Source of the DNA: Verrucomicrobiaceae bacterium
GTDB taxonomy: Bacteria; Pseudomonadota; Gammaproteobacteria; Pseudomonadales; CAMLJR01
DNA length: 64,000 nt
Direction: 5' to 3'
Assembly: GCA_028293825.1 (NCBI GenBank)
Contig: JAQGNY010000010.1
Coordinates: forward strand, 320,008 to 384,007
Positions 54,862 through 64,000 of this stretch are shown in pieces. The notes under the pieces were generated by a model that saw only the letters and a list, made by a program, of their open reading frames with translations, searched no databases and had not been told where the DNA came from. Position 1 is the first letter of the stretch. Every line of letters begins with the position of its first letter. Made by a program: the position numbers and the translations under genes.

Positions 54862-55908
54862 TTAACGTTTCGCGGCAGCAACCAGTTGGAACAAGCCCTG
54901 TCCGTAAAACATCATTTTTTCCATTGTCAGTTCACGATACGGCGTCATCACCGTCATCGTGTCGGCAACAGTCCAGTACGGTTCGAGCTGTTCGAGCACC
55001 TGTTCGACGCTACCGCACGAAACAAATGCCTTCACCATTTCGTCCGGCACATGATGCACGATCGACATGACGTCGGAATGTTTGTCGGCGGCCTGCTGAC
55101 ACAGTTTGGCTTCTTTGCCGAAGCCGCGCGCGGCAAAAAAATCGTTGTAAGCGACGATGCTGGCATAGGCGGCAACGGTTGGGCGCGAATCATTGATCGC
55201 CTGCTGCTGATCGTTGTTGACGGCAATCCACGGCCACGGATTGACTTCGATATCGGTGCGTTTGCGCCCGTATTTAGCGAGCGAGGTGTTGATGTTTTCC
55301 GCTTGCGATGCGGTATAACCCGCCGACCACAACGCGTGAACCATCAGGCCGTCGGCAATTTCGAGTGCGGTCTGCGTGACTTTTTCACGCAGCGCGGCGA
55401 TCCAGATTGGAATGCGCTCGCGCACTGGCGGCGCCATTACCATCATTTCTTTGAAATCGGCTTTGTAGTATTCGCCTTCGTACGGTTGCAGGCCTTTGTG
55501 CGAACCCGCGACGATGTGGCGCACGGCGGCGACGGTGTCGCGCATTTGAGCGACGACTTTGTATTCGGGCAAGCCGTACAAGCCGGTATTCACCGATTGC
55601 ACGCCGGTGCCGATGCCGAGCACGAAGCGGCCTTGGCTGATGCGGTCGATATCCATCGACATCATCGCGGTTTCAAATGGGCTGCGTGTACCGGCGACGA
55701 CAACGCCGGTGCCCACTTTCAATTTAGTGGTGCCGGCGGCGGCTACGGCCAACTGGGAGAAGGGCGGGCCGTAGATTTGCAGCGCGGTGGCGCCTTCAAA
55801 GCCGGTGTCTTCCATCTGTTTGGCCAGCGTCAGTAAATTCGCGCCGGGCAGGGTCGGAATCACACCCCAGAATTTGCGTTCCTGTCCTACCGCATTAAGT
55901 TTCGCCAT
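54862..55908 (-). CDS. LLM-class (luciferase-like) oxidoreductase, F420- or FMN-dependent
   Basis: 348 residues with the TIM-barrel luciferase fold: FWGVIPTLPGANLLT, KLKVGTGVVVAGTRSPFETAM (cited as VGTGVVVAGTRSPFE), GRFVLGIGTGVQSVNTGLYG and VRERIPIWIAALREK. Many close relatives in mycobacteria use F420; in a gammaproteobacterium FMN is equally possible. It acts presumably on the substrate of the neighbouring enzymes. AGGAG stands 8 bases before the ATG. Confidence 0.87.
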   Translation of the reverse strand: MAKLNAVGQERKFWGVIPTLPGANLLTLAKQMEDTGFEGATALQIYGPPFSQLAVAAAGTTKLKVGTGVVVAGTRSPFETAMMSMDIDRISQGRFVLGIGTGVQSVNTGLYGLPEYKVVAQMRDTVAAVRHIVAGSHKGLQPYEGEYYKADFKEMMVMAPPVRERIPIWIAALREKVTQTALEIADGLMVHALWSAGYTASQAENINTSLAKYGRKRTDIEVNPWPWIAVNNDQQQAINDSRPTVAAYASIVAYNDFFAARGFGKEAKLCQQAADKHSDVMSIVHHVPDEMVKAFVSCGSVEQVLEQLEPYWTVADTMTVMTPYRELTMEKMMFYGQGLFQLVAAAKR

Positions 55909-55982
55909 GGTTTATCTCCTGTGAATATTCGGTTGCGCGATCCATGTAAGGGCGCAATGAATTGCGCCCGATTCCCACGGCA

Positions 55983-57644
55983 TCAATTTTTGGCCGCGAG
56001 CTGCTGGCCAACTACATAGCCGAAGGTTAAGCCCAAGCCGTTGTACGAGCCGTGCGATGGTTCGCGGCCGCGCCACAGTACGTTCATGTCGAGACCGCAG
56101 GCGTACAAGCCTTCAATCGGCACGTCATTGGCGTCTAACACTTGTGCTGTGCCGCTGACTTTGAGGCCGAGCGTGGTCGAGCCGTCACCCGGGAAAATCT
56201 TCACCGCGTAGAACGGGCCGGTTTCGATCGGGCCGAGACAGGGGTTCGGTTTGTGCTCGAGATCGCCCCAGCAGGTGTCGGCTTCGGTATCGCCCTTACC
56301 GAAATCAGTATCCTTGCCGACGCGTGCGAATTCATTGTGTTTGGCGACAGTTTCTTCTAACCCTTTCGGATCGGAACCGATCTTTTTAGCGAGCTCCGCC
56401 ACGGTCGGCGCAGTGATGATGTAGCCGGCGTTGATCATTTTGCCGAGCCCCATGCCGCCCGGCATGACCAAGCCCAGACCGTATTTCTTGATAAAGCGAT
56501 GATCGCAAACCAGATGCGCCGGCACCGAGCCGCTCTCGTGCATGCCTTCGACGAAATTGGCCGCACATTCGTTGACGAAGCGCTTGCCCGCATTGTTTAC
56601 CGCGATACAACCGGGTTTGGTGCGATCGAGCATGACATGCGGTTGTTTGCGCACGTTGCCGTTAGGCTCTTTCAATACGGATAAAACCGCCCACGCCGCG
56701 TTGGCGTAATTGCCAAGTTCCAAGCCGCCGCCAGCAGCGATACCGGCTTTGATGCCATCGCCGGTGTTGCCTTCGGGCAGGAATGACACGTGATGCTCGG
56801 GGTAGGGGATGAATTGCTTGCGCATTTCTTCGTTTTGCGAGAAGCCGCCCGAGGCAAGCACAACACCACGCCGGACTTTAATTATTTCGAGCTTGCCGTC
56901 GTGATTTACTTCGACGCCGGTGACACGGCCATTTTCAATAATCAGCCGAGTCATCGGTGTTTTGCGCCACAGCGTGACATTGGCTTTGCGCGCGGAGACG
57001 AGCAGGCGCGCGATCAGCGCGTTGCCCATGGTCAGATGCGTGCCGCGCGGATAGCTCAAGCGGTCGACAGCATAGCGACCGAAGAGCTTCATGACATGCA
57101 GCAGCGAGGTCAGTGATTTTTTCGCGTTCATCAAATGCGGAATGTCGGGAAAGCCGATCATGAAGCCCATTGGCGCGTTGAATTCTTTCAGCGGCGGGCG
57201 AATCGCGATGAGGTCGTCGCGGTTCATATCGCGCCCATCAAAGTCGACTGGATCGAGCACGCGGCCATCCAGCTTCGCGCCGGCGTAATCCTTGTAATAA
57301 TCCGGTTGATCCGGGTGCAGGCTGAAGCGCACGTCGGTATTGTCGTGCATGAAGCGCAGCATACCGGGCGCATTCTCGACGAACGTGGCCAGCACATCGC
57401 GGCGCAGGCGATCGCCAACCAGACCTTCGATGTAGCTAAAGCCTTCTTCGGGCGAATCTTTCAAGCCGGCTTCGGCTGCCAGATGGTTGCCCGGATTCCA
57501 AATGCCGCCGCCCGAAAGCGCTGTGGTGCCGCCGAAATATTGGGTTTTCTCGACGACGAGAACATCGAGTCCCGCTTTGGCAGCCGTAACGGCTGCCGCT
57601 AGTCCGGAGCCGCCGGAGCCGATAACCACTACGTCTTTTTCCAC
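55983..57644 (-). CDS. FAD-dependent 3-ketosteroid dehydrogenase-like oxidoreductase
   Basis: About 553 residues from GTG 57644, chosen because AGAGG sits 7 bases upstream and the FAD motif follows at once; the frame is open 88 codons further. GxGxxG motif in VVVIGSGGSGLAAAV, Glu in VVEKTQYFGGTTALSGGG, and the C-terminal GLYACGLDMNVLWRG and GLTFGYVVG typical of KstD/fumarate-reductase-like flavoproteins. KstD removes 1,2 hydrogens from 3-ketosteroids; the exact substrate is unproved. It lies beside the LLM enzyme on the same strand. Confidence 0.85.
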   Translation of the reverse strand: MEKDVVVIGSGGSGLAAAVTAAKAGLDVLVVEKTQYFGGTTALSGGGIWNPGNHLAAEAGLKDSPEEGFSYIEGLVGDRLRRDVLATFVENAPGMLRFMHDNTDVRFSLHPDQPDYYKDYAGAKLDGRVLDPVDFDGRDMNRDDLIAIRPPLKEFNAPMGFMIGFPDIPHLMNAKKSLTSLLHVMKLFGRYAVDRLSYPRGTHLTMGNALIARLLVSARKANVTLWRKTPMTRLIIENGRVTGVEVNHDGKLEIIKVRRGVVLASGGFSQNEEMRKQFIPYPEHHVSFLPEGNTGDGIKAGIAAGGGLELGNYANAAWAVLSVLKEPNGNVRKQPHVMLDRTKPGCIAVNNAGKRFVNECAANFVEGMHESGSVPAHLVCDHRFIKKYGLGLVMPGGMGLGKMINAGYIITAPTVAELAKKIGSDPKGLEETVAKHNEFARVGKDTDFGKGDTEADTCWGDLEHKPNPCLGPIETGPFYAVKIFPGDGSTTLGLKVSGTAQVLDANDVPIEGLYACGLDMNVLWRGREPSHGSYNGLGLTFGYVVGQQLAAKN

Positions 57645-57978
57645 GTCGCTGCCTCTTATTGTGATTTTGTTGAATAGGATTGGGGGGAAGTCTGGGCGAG
57701 AGTGTAATGCCGGGCCCAACTTATCGCATGCAATGTACATCAGTCGCATTTTTTGAACGAAGTAAAATCGTTTGATGCGAGGACAAACCGCATTTGTACT
57801 ATTCGCTTGTGCTCCCGTCGCCAGCTTCTTCCTGTTCATGAAGCGCTTCGATTTACATGTTGCCCTTGGTGTGCTGAAATGCGCGCCCTGCGGAGCGTTA
57901 GCAATCATCTGCTTTTATACGCTCCTTCGTTCTGCACGTGGCCTTTGGTAGGGGTCACCACTGATATAAGGAATCGCC

Positions 57979-59895
57979 ATGCCCGTCATTACTCTTCCCG
58001 ATGGTAGCCAACGTCAATTCGAACAGCCGGTCAGCGTTGCCGATGTCGCCCTTAATATTGGCGCCGGTTTAGCGAAAGCCGCGCTTGCCGGTCGTGTTGA
58101 CGGCAAGCTCGTCGATACCAGTTTTGTGATTGATCACGATGTGCAGCTCGGTATCGTTACCGAGCGTGATGCCGATGGTGTCGATGTTATTCGTCATTCC
58201 ACCGCGCATTTATTGGCGAACGCCGTGCAGGATTTATTTCCAGGCGCGCAGGTGACCATCGGCCCCGTTATCGACGATGGATTCTTTTACGATTTCGCTT
58301 ACGAGCGCGCGTTTACGCCCGACGATTTGCTGAAAATCGAAGCGCGCATGACCGAGATCGCGCAGAGCGATTTGCCGGTGCAGCGTGTTGTTATGTCGCG
58401 CGATGAAGCGGTCGCCGCATTCGATAAGCTCGGCGAAAAATACAAAGTGCAAATCGTGCAGGAATTACCTGCCGGCGAAGATATTTCTATTTATAAACAA
58501 GGCGACTGGATGGATTTGTGTCGCGGTCCGCATGTGCCGAGCACTGGCAAATTAAAGGCGTTTAAGCTGACTAAAGTGGCGGGTGCGTATTGGCGCGGCG
58601 ATTCGAAAAACGAAATGCTGCAGCGCATTTACGGCACCGCGTGGGGCAACCCGAAAGAATTAAAAGCCTATCTGCATCGTATTGAAGAAGCGGAAAAGCG
58701 CGATCACCGCAAGGTCGGCAAAAAGCTCGGCCTGTTTCATATGCAGGATGAAGCGCCCGGTATGGTGTTTTGGCATCCGAAAGGCTGGACGATTTATAAA
58801 ACCATCGAGCAGTACATGCGCGTACAGCAAAACTCGAATGGTTATGCAGAGATTCGCACACCGCAGGTCGTCGATATCGATTTGTGGCAGCGCTCGGGAC
58901 ACGCCGATAAATACAGTAGCAATATGTTCACGCTGCAGATCGAAGATCGCGGCTATGCGGTGAAGCCGATGAATTGCCCGTGCCACGTGCAGGTGTTCAA
59001 TCAGGGTTTAAAAAGTTATCGCGACCTGCCTCTGCGATTGTCCGAGTTCGGCTCCTGTCATCGCTACGAGCCGTCGGGTTCGCTGCACGGCATCATGCGC
59101 GTGCGCGGGTTCACGCAAGACGACGCGCATATTTTCTGCACCGAGCAGCAGATTCAGCCGGAAGTAGCGCGCTTCATCGATTTCTTGCATTCGGTTTACG
59201 ACGACTTTGGTTTCACCGAAGTGATATATCGCTTGTCGACGCGCCCGGAAAATCGCGTTGGCAGTGACGCCGATTGGGATAAAGCCGAGAAAGCGCTCGC
59301 GGATGCGCTCGACAGTAAAAATCTGGACTGGGAAGAGTTGCCGGGCGAGGGTGCGTTTTACGGTCCTAAAATCGAGTTTTCATTGAAGGATTGTATCGGT
59401 CGCGTTTGGCAACTCGGTACGATTCAGGTCGATTTCTCGATGCCGGGTCGTCTCGATGCGCAATATGTGGCCGAGGATGGTTCACGCCAAATTCCGGTGA
59501 TGTTGCACCGCGCAATCCTCGGATCGTTCGAGCGTTTTATCGGGATTCTGATCGAACATTACGAAGGCGCGTTCCCGACGTGGTTGTCGCCAGTACAGGT
59601 CGCGGTGCTCAATATCACCGATAATCAGGCCCCGTATGTGCAAAAACTCGAAGAAAGCCTGAAAAACAATGGCTTTAGGGCTGAAGCCGACTTGAGAAAT
59701 GAGAAGATCGGCTTTAAAATCCGCGAGCACACAATTCAGAAGGTTCCTTATCTCCTCGTTGTGGGAGATCGGGAAGTCGAAACTCAAACCATGGCCGTGC
59801 GTACGCGTAGTGGTGAGGACTTAGGTTCCATCAGCCTTGAGGCTTTTGTGGAACTCCTCACCGCGGATATTATGCGTCGCGGTCGTATTGTTTAG
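57979..59895 (+). CDS. thrS: Threonyl-tRNA synthetase
   Basis: 638 residues, full length. N-terminal TGS domain (about 1-62), editing domain with the [11 protein letters not shown] motif (His-x3-His), class II catalytic domain with zinc-binding [31 protein letters not shown] (cited as [15 protein letters not shown]), [14 protein letters not shown] and [18 protein letters not shown] (cited as [15 protein letters not shown]), then an anticodon-binding domain. AAGGAA precedes the ATG. It opens the conserved thrS-infC-rpmI-rplT-pheST run. No strong mRNA operator was visible upstream. Confidence 0.98.
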   Translation: MPVITLPDGSQRQFEQPVSVADVALNIGAGLAKAALAGRVDGKLVDTSFVIDHDVQLGIVTERDADGVDVIRHSTAHLLANAVQDLFPGAQVTIGPVIDDGFFYDFAYERAFTPDDLLKIEARMTEIAQSDLPVQRVVMSRDEAVAAFDKLGEKYKVQIVQELPAGEDISIYKQGDWMDLCRGPHVPSTGKLKAFKLTKVAGAYWRGDSKNEMLQRIYGTAWGNPKELKAYLHRIEEAEKRDHRKVGKKLGLFHMQDEAPGMVFWHPKGWTIYKTIEQYMRVQQNSNGYAEIRTPQVVDIDLWQRSGHADKYSSNMFTLQIEDRGYAVKPMNCPCHVQVFNQGLKSYRDLPLRLSEFGSCHRYEPSGSLHGIMRVRGFTQDDAHIFCTEQQIQPEVARFIDFLHSVYDDFGFTEVIYRLSTRPENRVGSDADWDKAEKALADALDSKNLDWEELPGEGAFYGPKIEFSLKDCIGRVWQLGTIQVDFSMPGRLDAQYVAEDGSRQIPVMLHRAILGSFERFIGILIEHYEGAFPTWLSPVQVAVLNITDNQAPYVQKLEESLKNNGFRAEADLRNEKIGFKIREHTIQKVPYLLVVGDREVETQTMAVRTRSGEDLGSISLEAFVELLTADIMRRGRIV

Positions 59896-59910
59896 TTTCA
59901 TAATTAACGT

Positions 59911-59925
59911 GGAGAAGTGACAATC
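59911..59925 (+). promoter_or_regulatory. infC ribosome binding site and probable AUC start
   Basis: GGAG (59911-59914) is followed by AAGTGACA and then ATC (59923). Spacing from GGAG to ATC is 8 bases, while the in-frame GTG (59917) is only 2 bases away. infC of many bacteria starts with AUU/AUC/AUA, which allows IF-3 to repress its own translation. Confidence 0.7.
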
Positions 59926-60471
59926 AAACGCGAAATAAAAGCCACAGGCGGCAAGGCGTCGGACAAGCGGGTAGTAATGAATGAAGAAATTCGCGCCCGC
60001 GAAGTGAGATTGATCGGTTTTGACGGTAGCCAAGTTGGCATCGTCCCGCTGGCCGAGGCGATCGCTGCGGCAGAAGCTGCCGGCGTTGACCTAGTTCAAA
60101 TTGCAGACGCGGATCCAGTCGTCTGTAAGGTAATGGACTACAACAAATTTATTTACGAAGCAAAAAAGCAACAAAACGAAGCCAAGAAGAAACAGGTTCG
60201 TACCCAAGTTAAAGAAATGAAGTTTCGTCCAGGGACGGAAGAAGGGGATTACCAGGTCAAGCTACGCAACCTAGTACGTTTCCTAGAGCACGGGGACAAG
60301 GCTAAGGTCACGCTGCGATTCCGCGGTCGTGAGCTGGCGCACCAGGAAATTGGTATGGAGTTATTGAAGCGGGTTGAAGCTGACCTCGCTGAAATGAGCT
60401 CTGTTGAGCAATTTCCCAAAATGGAAGGTCGTCAATTGACGATGGTGTTGGCCCCGAAAAAGAAAAAATGA
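59923..60471 (+). CDS. infC: Translation initiation factor IF-3
   Basis: About 182 residues if AUC 59923 is the start (GTG 59917 would give 184). N-domain with [21 protein letters not shown] (cited as [16 protein letters not shown]), linker [14 protein letters not shown]-domain with [20 protein letters not shown] (cited as [16 protein letters not shown]) and [17 protein letters not shown], ending MVLAPKKKK. It binds the 30S subunit and discriminates the start codon. The AUC start would give the well-known negative autoregulation. Confidence 0.97.
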   Translation: MKREIKATGGKASDKRVVMNEEIRAREVRLIGFDGSQVGIVPLAEAIAAAEAAGVDLVQIADADPVVCKVMDYNKFIYEAKKQQNEAKKKQVRTQVKEMKFRPGTEEGDYQVKLRNLVRFLEHGDKAKVTLRFRGRELAHQEIGMELLKRVEADLAEMSSVEQFPKMEGRQLTMVLAPKKKK

Positions 60472-60526
60472 CCGTTTGGCAGCGGGCATTTATTAAATTT
60501 ATTTATCCAAATGCGGAGTACCAAAA

Positions 60527-60721
60527 ATGCCAAAAATGAAATCCCATAGCGGGGCGAAGAAGCGGTTTCAGAAAACTGCATCCGGCTTCAAGCACAAGCA
60601 CGCTAACAAGAGCCACATCCTCACCAAGATGACCACCAAGCGCAAGCGTCACCTGCGTGGAACCAACCTTGTTCATACGACTGATGTAGGTCGTGTTGAA
60701 TCCATGTTGGCTGGCCAATAA
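60527..60721 (+). CDS. rpmI: 50S ribosomal protein L35
   Basis: 64 residues, standard length. [19 protein letters not shown] and [11 protein letters not shown] are typical L35 segments. GGAG stands about 8 bases upstream of the ATG. It forms an operon with infC and rplT; L20 represses rpmI-rplT in E. coli, and similar control is likely here though not shown. Confidence 0.98.
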   Translation: MPKMKSHSGAKKRFQKTASGFKHKHANKSHILTKMTTKRKRHLRGTNLVHTTDVGRVESMLAGQ

Positions 60722-60753
60722 CGGTCACATCGATCATCTCTGAGGAAATTTAA

Positions 60754-61110
60754 ATGGCTCGTGTAAAACGTGGTGTGACCGCTCGTCGTCGTCACAAGAA
60801 AATTTTAAAACTCGCGAAAGGTTACTACGGTGCCCGTTCGCGTACCTTCCGTGTTGCTAAGCAGGCGGTTATTAAAGCCGGCCAGTATGCTTATCGCGAC
60901 CGTCGTCAGAAGAAACGTCAATTCCGCGCGTTGTGGATCGTGCGTATCAACGCCGCTTCACGTGCCAGCGGTTTGCGCTACAGCCGTCTGATTGCTGGTT
61001 TGCGCAAAGCCAATATTGGCTTGGACCGTCGTGTATTGGCTGATTTAGCTGTGCATGACAAACCAGCTTTTGCGGCGATTGTCGAACAGGCAAAAGCAGC
61101 CTTGGCGTAA
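60754..61110 (+). CDS. rplT: 50S ribosomal protein L20
   Basis: 118 residues. [38 protein letters not shown] is the L20 N-terminal extension (cited in part: [16 protein letters not shown]). The C-terminal domain [20 protein letters not shown] is cited as [14 protein letters not shown]. It binds 23S rRNA early in assembly and in other bacteria also its own mRNA. TGAGGA lies upstream of the ATG. Confidence 0.98.
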   Translation: MARVKRGVTARRRHKKILKLAKGYYGARSRTFRVAKQAVIKAGQYAYRDRRQKKRQFRALWIVRINAASRASGLRYSRLIAGLRKANIGLDRRVLADLAVHDKPAFAAIVEQAKAALA

Positions 61111-61156
61111 TCCCATATAGGGCACGGCGGTAACGGTTAAACGTTGCTGATCGGAT

Positions 61157-61189
61157 AAGGGAAAGGGCTGTAAGCTCTTTCCCTTTTTT
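61157..61189 (+). terminator. Rho-independent terminator or attenuator between rplT and pheS
   Basis: 13-base arms (with one G-U pair) AAGGGAAAGGGCT and AGCTCTTTCCCTT, loop GTA, T-run. It lies before pheS where enterobacteria have the pheM attenuator. No phenylalanine-rich leader frame is seen upstream, so attenuation is not supported. Confidence 0.75.
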
Positions 61190-61197
61190 GTTGCTGA

Positions 61198-62235
<1,038 letters not shown>

Positions 62236-62262
62236 GTTGCTTTAAGAATAGAGTTTATCTTT

Positions 62263-64000
62263 ATGAAATTTAATGAATTATGGCTGCGTGAATGGGTTCA
62301 GCATGCACCTGATACCGCAGCTTTATCCACGCAGTTAACAATGGCCGGTTTAGAGGTCGACTCGTTAAGTCCGGTTGCCGCGAAATTCACCGGCGTTGTT
62401 GTTGGCGAGATCATTGAGATCGCGCCGCATCCTGATGCAGACAAGCTGCGAGTCTGCCTAGTATCGGATGGCGAGCAAACCGTGCAGGTAGTTTGTGGGG
62501 CGGCCAATGCGCGCCAGGGTTTAAAAATTCCATTCGCACAAATTGGCGCTCAATTGCCGGGCGACTTTTCAATTAAAAAAGCCAAACTGCGTGGTGTTGA
62601 ATCGTACGGCATGCTTTGCGCTGCGGTTGAGTTAGGGTTGTCAGATCAGTCCGACGGCCTATTGGAGCTGCCGCAAGATGCGCCTGTTGGTACCGACATT
62701 CGTAGCTTTTTGCAGCTCGATGACAACGAGTTCGACATAGGTCTAACGCCAAATCGGGCAGACTGCCTCAGCATTATCGGGCTTGCTCGCGAAGTGGCGA
62801 CATTGAATCGCTTGGAAGTTAACGCCCCTGCTTATTCGCCGATTCCTGCGGCAATAGACGCGACTCTGCCGGTGCAAATTGACGCAGCTGCGCAATGTCC
62901 GCGTTATGTTGGTCGAATTATTCGCAATGTCGATGTTTCCAAGCCAGCGCCGCAGTGGCTGACCGAACGTCTTCGCCGCTCCGGTGTGCGCAGTATCGAT
63001 GCAGTGGTTGATGTAACGAATTACGTGATGTTAGAGCTCGGTCAGCCGATGCATGCTTTTGATCTCGAAAAGATCGACGGCGGTATACGAGTGCGTTTAG
63101 CAACAGCCGGCGAAACCCTGCAAACGCTTACTAATCAAGAGTTAAAACTTAACGCTGAAACACTCGTCATTGCCGACCACCATAAAGCGTTAGCCATTGC
63201 CGGAATTATGGGTGGGCAGCATTCAGCTGTGTCCGAAACTACACGGCATATTTTTTTGGAATCCGCTTTTTTTACACCGAGTCTGCTTGCCGGGCGCGCG
63301 CGCAGTTATGGTTTGCATACAGAGTCCTCGCACCGCTTTGAACGTGGAGTGGATTATCAGCTGCAGGTGCGTGCCATCGAACGCGCCACACAGCTGATCT
63401 TGAGTATTGTTGGCGGGCAAGCTGGCCCGGTGGCTGAGGTGGAAAGCGATCAACTGCCGACGCCTGTGATCATTAATTTGCGGCGTCATGCTATTTCTCG
63501 TTTGCTTGGTTTTGATATACCCGATAACGACGTGGAAACGATTTTGCAGCGGCTTGGATTGGACGTAAAAAGTGTCTCCGATGGCTGGTCTGCAGAAGTG
63601 CCCAGCTGGCGGTTTGACCTCAGCATTGAGGCCGATTTAATCGAAGAGTTAGCTCGGGTTTATGGCTACAACCGTCTGCCGGTTCGGTCTATTTCGTCTG
63701 ATCTGCCACTTCCTGCGAAGCCTGAACGTCAATTGCACACGACAGCAGTACGTCGCTCTCTTGTCGCCCGCGGCTACCAGGAAGTTATTACGTACAGTTT
63801 CGTCGATCCCAAAATTCAAGCTTTATTGGCGCCGCAGCAAGCTGTTGTAGAGCTGATTAATCCTATCTCGAATGATCTATCGGTTATGCGGACAACGTTG
63901 TGGGCCGGCCTGCTGCAAACTGCGCAATACAATCTCAATCGCCAGCAACCTCGCGTGCGTTTATTCGAAACGGGTTTGAGTTTTTCACCAGCGAAAGAAG
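62263..64000 (+). CDS. pheT: Phenylalanyl-tRNA synthetase beta subunit (3' truncated by window)
   Basis: The first 579 codons of a protein usually about 790 residues long. N-terminal tRNA-binding OB-fold (about 40-150: HPDADKLRVC, VVCGAANARQG), B3/B4 editing region with LTPNRADCLSIIG (about 161-173), the B5 domain, and the start of the catalytic-like core with EVITYSFVDP. It is in frame to the window edge. It edits mischarged tRNA and binds the tRNA with PheS. Confidence 0.97.
   Translation, partial: MKFNELWLREWVQHAPDTAALSTQLTMAGLEVDSLSPVAAKFTGVVVGEIIEIAPHPDADKLRVCLVSDGEQTVQVVCGAANARQGLKIPFAQIGAQLPGDFSIKKAKLRGVESYGMLCAAVELGLSDQSDGLLELPQDAPVGTDIRSFLQLDDNEFDIGLTPNRADCLSIIGLAREVATLNRLEVNAPAYSPIPAAIDATLPVQIDAAAQCPRYVGRIIRNVDVSKPAPQWLTERLRRSGVRSIDAVVDVTNYVMLELGQPMHAFDLEKIDGGIRVRLATAGETLQTLTNQELKLNAETLVIADHHKALAIAGIMGGQHSAVSETTRHIFLESAFFTPSLLAGRARSYGLHTESSHRFERGVDYQLQVRAIERATQLILSIVGGQAGPVAEVESDQLPTPVIINLRRHAISRLLGFDIPDNDVETILQRLGLDVKSVSDGWSAEVPSWRFDLSIEADLIEELARVYGYNRLPVRSISSDLPLPAKPERQLHTTAVRRSLVARGYQEVITYSFVDPKIQALLAPQQAVVELINPISNDLSVMRTTLWAGLLQTAQYNLNRQQPRVRLFETGLSFSPAKE

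Overview
The window looks like chromosomal DNA from a gammaproteobacterium of moderate GC. Evidence: the order thrS-infC-rpmI-rplT-pheS-pheT at the right end, an IF-3 sequence that reads closest to Pseudomonadales-type IF-3, LpxR, LPS-type envelope lipoproteins, and Gram-negative OmpA/BON/AsmA proteins. I cannot name the genus. A P450, an FAD 3-ketosteroid-dehydrogenase-like enzyme and an LLM oxidoreductase suggest an environmental lineage that handles steroid or other hydrophobic substrates.

Region 1 (1-10.4 kb, + strand) is a dense signalling hub. It holds the C-terminus of a multi-receiver protein, a CheR methyltransferase and a receiver-histidine kinase. These are followed by a Gram-negative stressosome-type module: RsbR-like STAS, RsbS-like STAS, RsbT-like kinase, and an ATPase-PP2C (RsbX/SpoIIE-like) fusion. 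Next come a histidine kinase carrying an RsbT/W-like ATPase domain at its N-terminus and a REC-PAS-kinase-REC protein. Seven receiver domains and six GHKL ATPase domains are packed together, with no sigma factor and no DNA-binding output in view. I regard this as the most interesting system here: partner switching wired into a phosphorelay.

Region 2 (10.5-52.3 kb) is a stress and envelope island. It contains a DUF4142 protein, a translationally coupled treX-treZ-treY operon (trehalose from glycogen), a YihY membrane protein, two phospholipase-D/cardiolipin-synthase-type proteins, a ferritin-like diiron protein, an MscS channel, a KGG-type small protein, a PhzF-like protein beside egtB-egtD (ergothioneine), a CPA1 antiporter and BON proteins. 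It continues with a zinc peptidase, a REC-PAS-GGDEF-EAL protein, an AsmA protein, a general-stress-26-type flavoprotein, a DUF3182-hydrolase pair, YqjD/YqjE-like membrane proteins, LpxR, DUF4398/OmpA lipoproteins, DUF1328, CsbD, DUF2789 and a CorA/ZntB transporter. This mix resembles RpoS-type desiccation/osmotic stress islands known from pseudomonads. It is reasonable, but inferred, that the hub in region 1 regulates part of it.

Region 3 (52.3-57.7 kb) has a TetR regulator, a cytochrome P450 with a C-terminal SCP2 sterol-carrier domain, an LLM-class oxidoreductase and an FAD-dependent 3-ketosteroid-dehydrogenase-like enzyme, probably for a hydrophobic substrate.

Region 4 (58.0-64.0 kb, + strand) is the core translation cluster thrS, infC (probable AUC start), rpmI, rplT, pheS and the first 579 codons of pheT, which runs off the window.

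I saw no tRNA, rRNA, CRISPR array, insertion sequence or prophage. Several start codons below were moved from the longest open frame to a start with a visible ribosome binding site.
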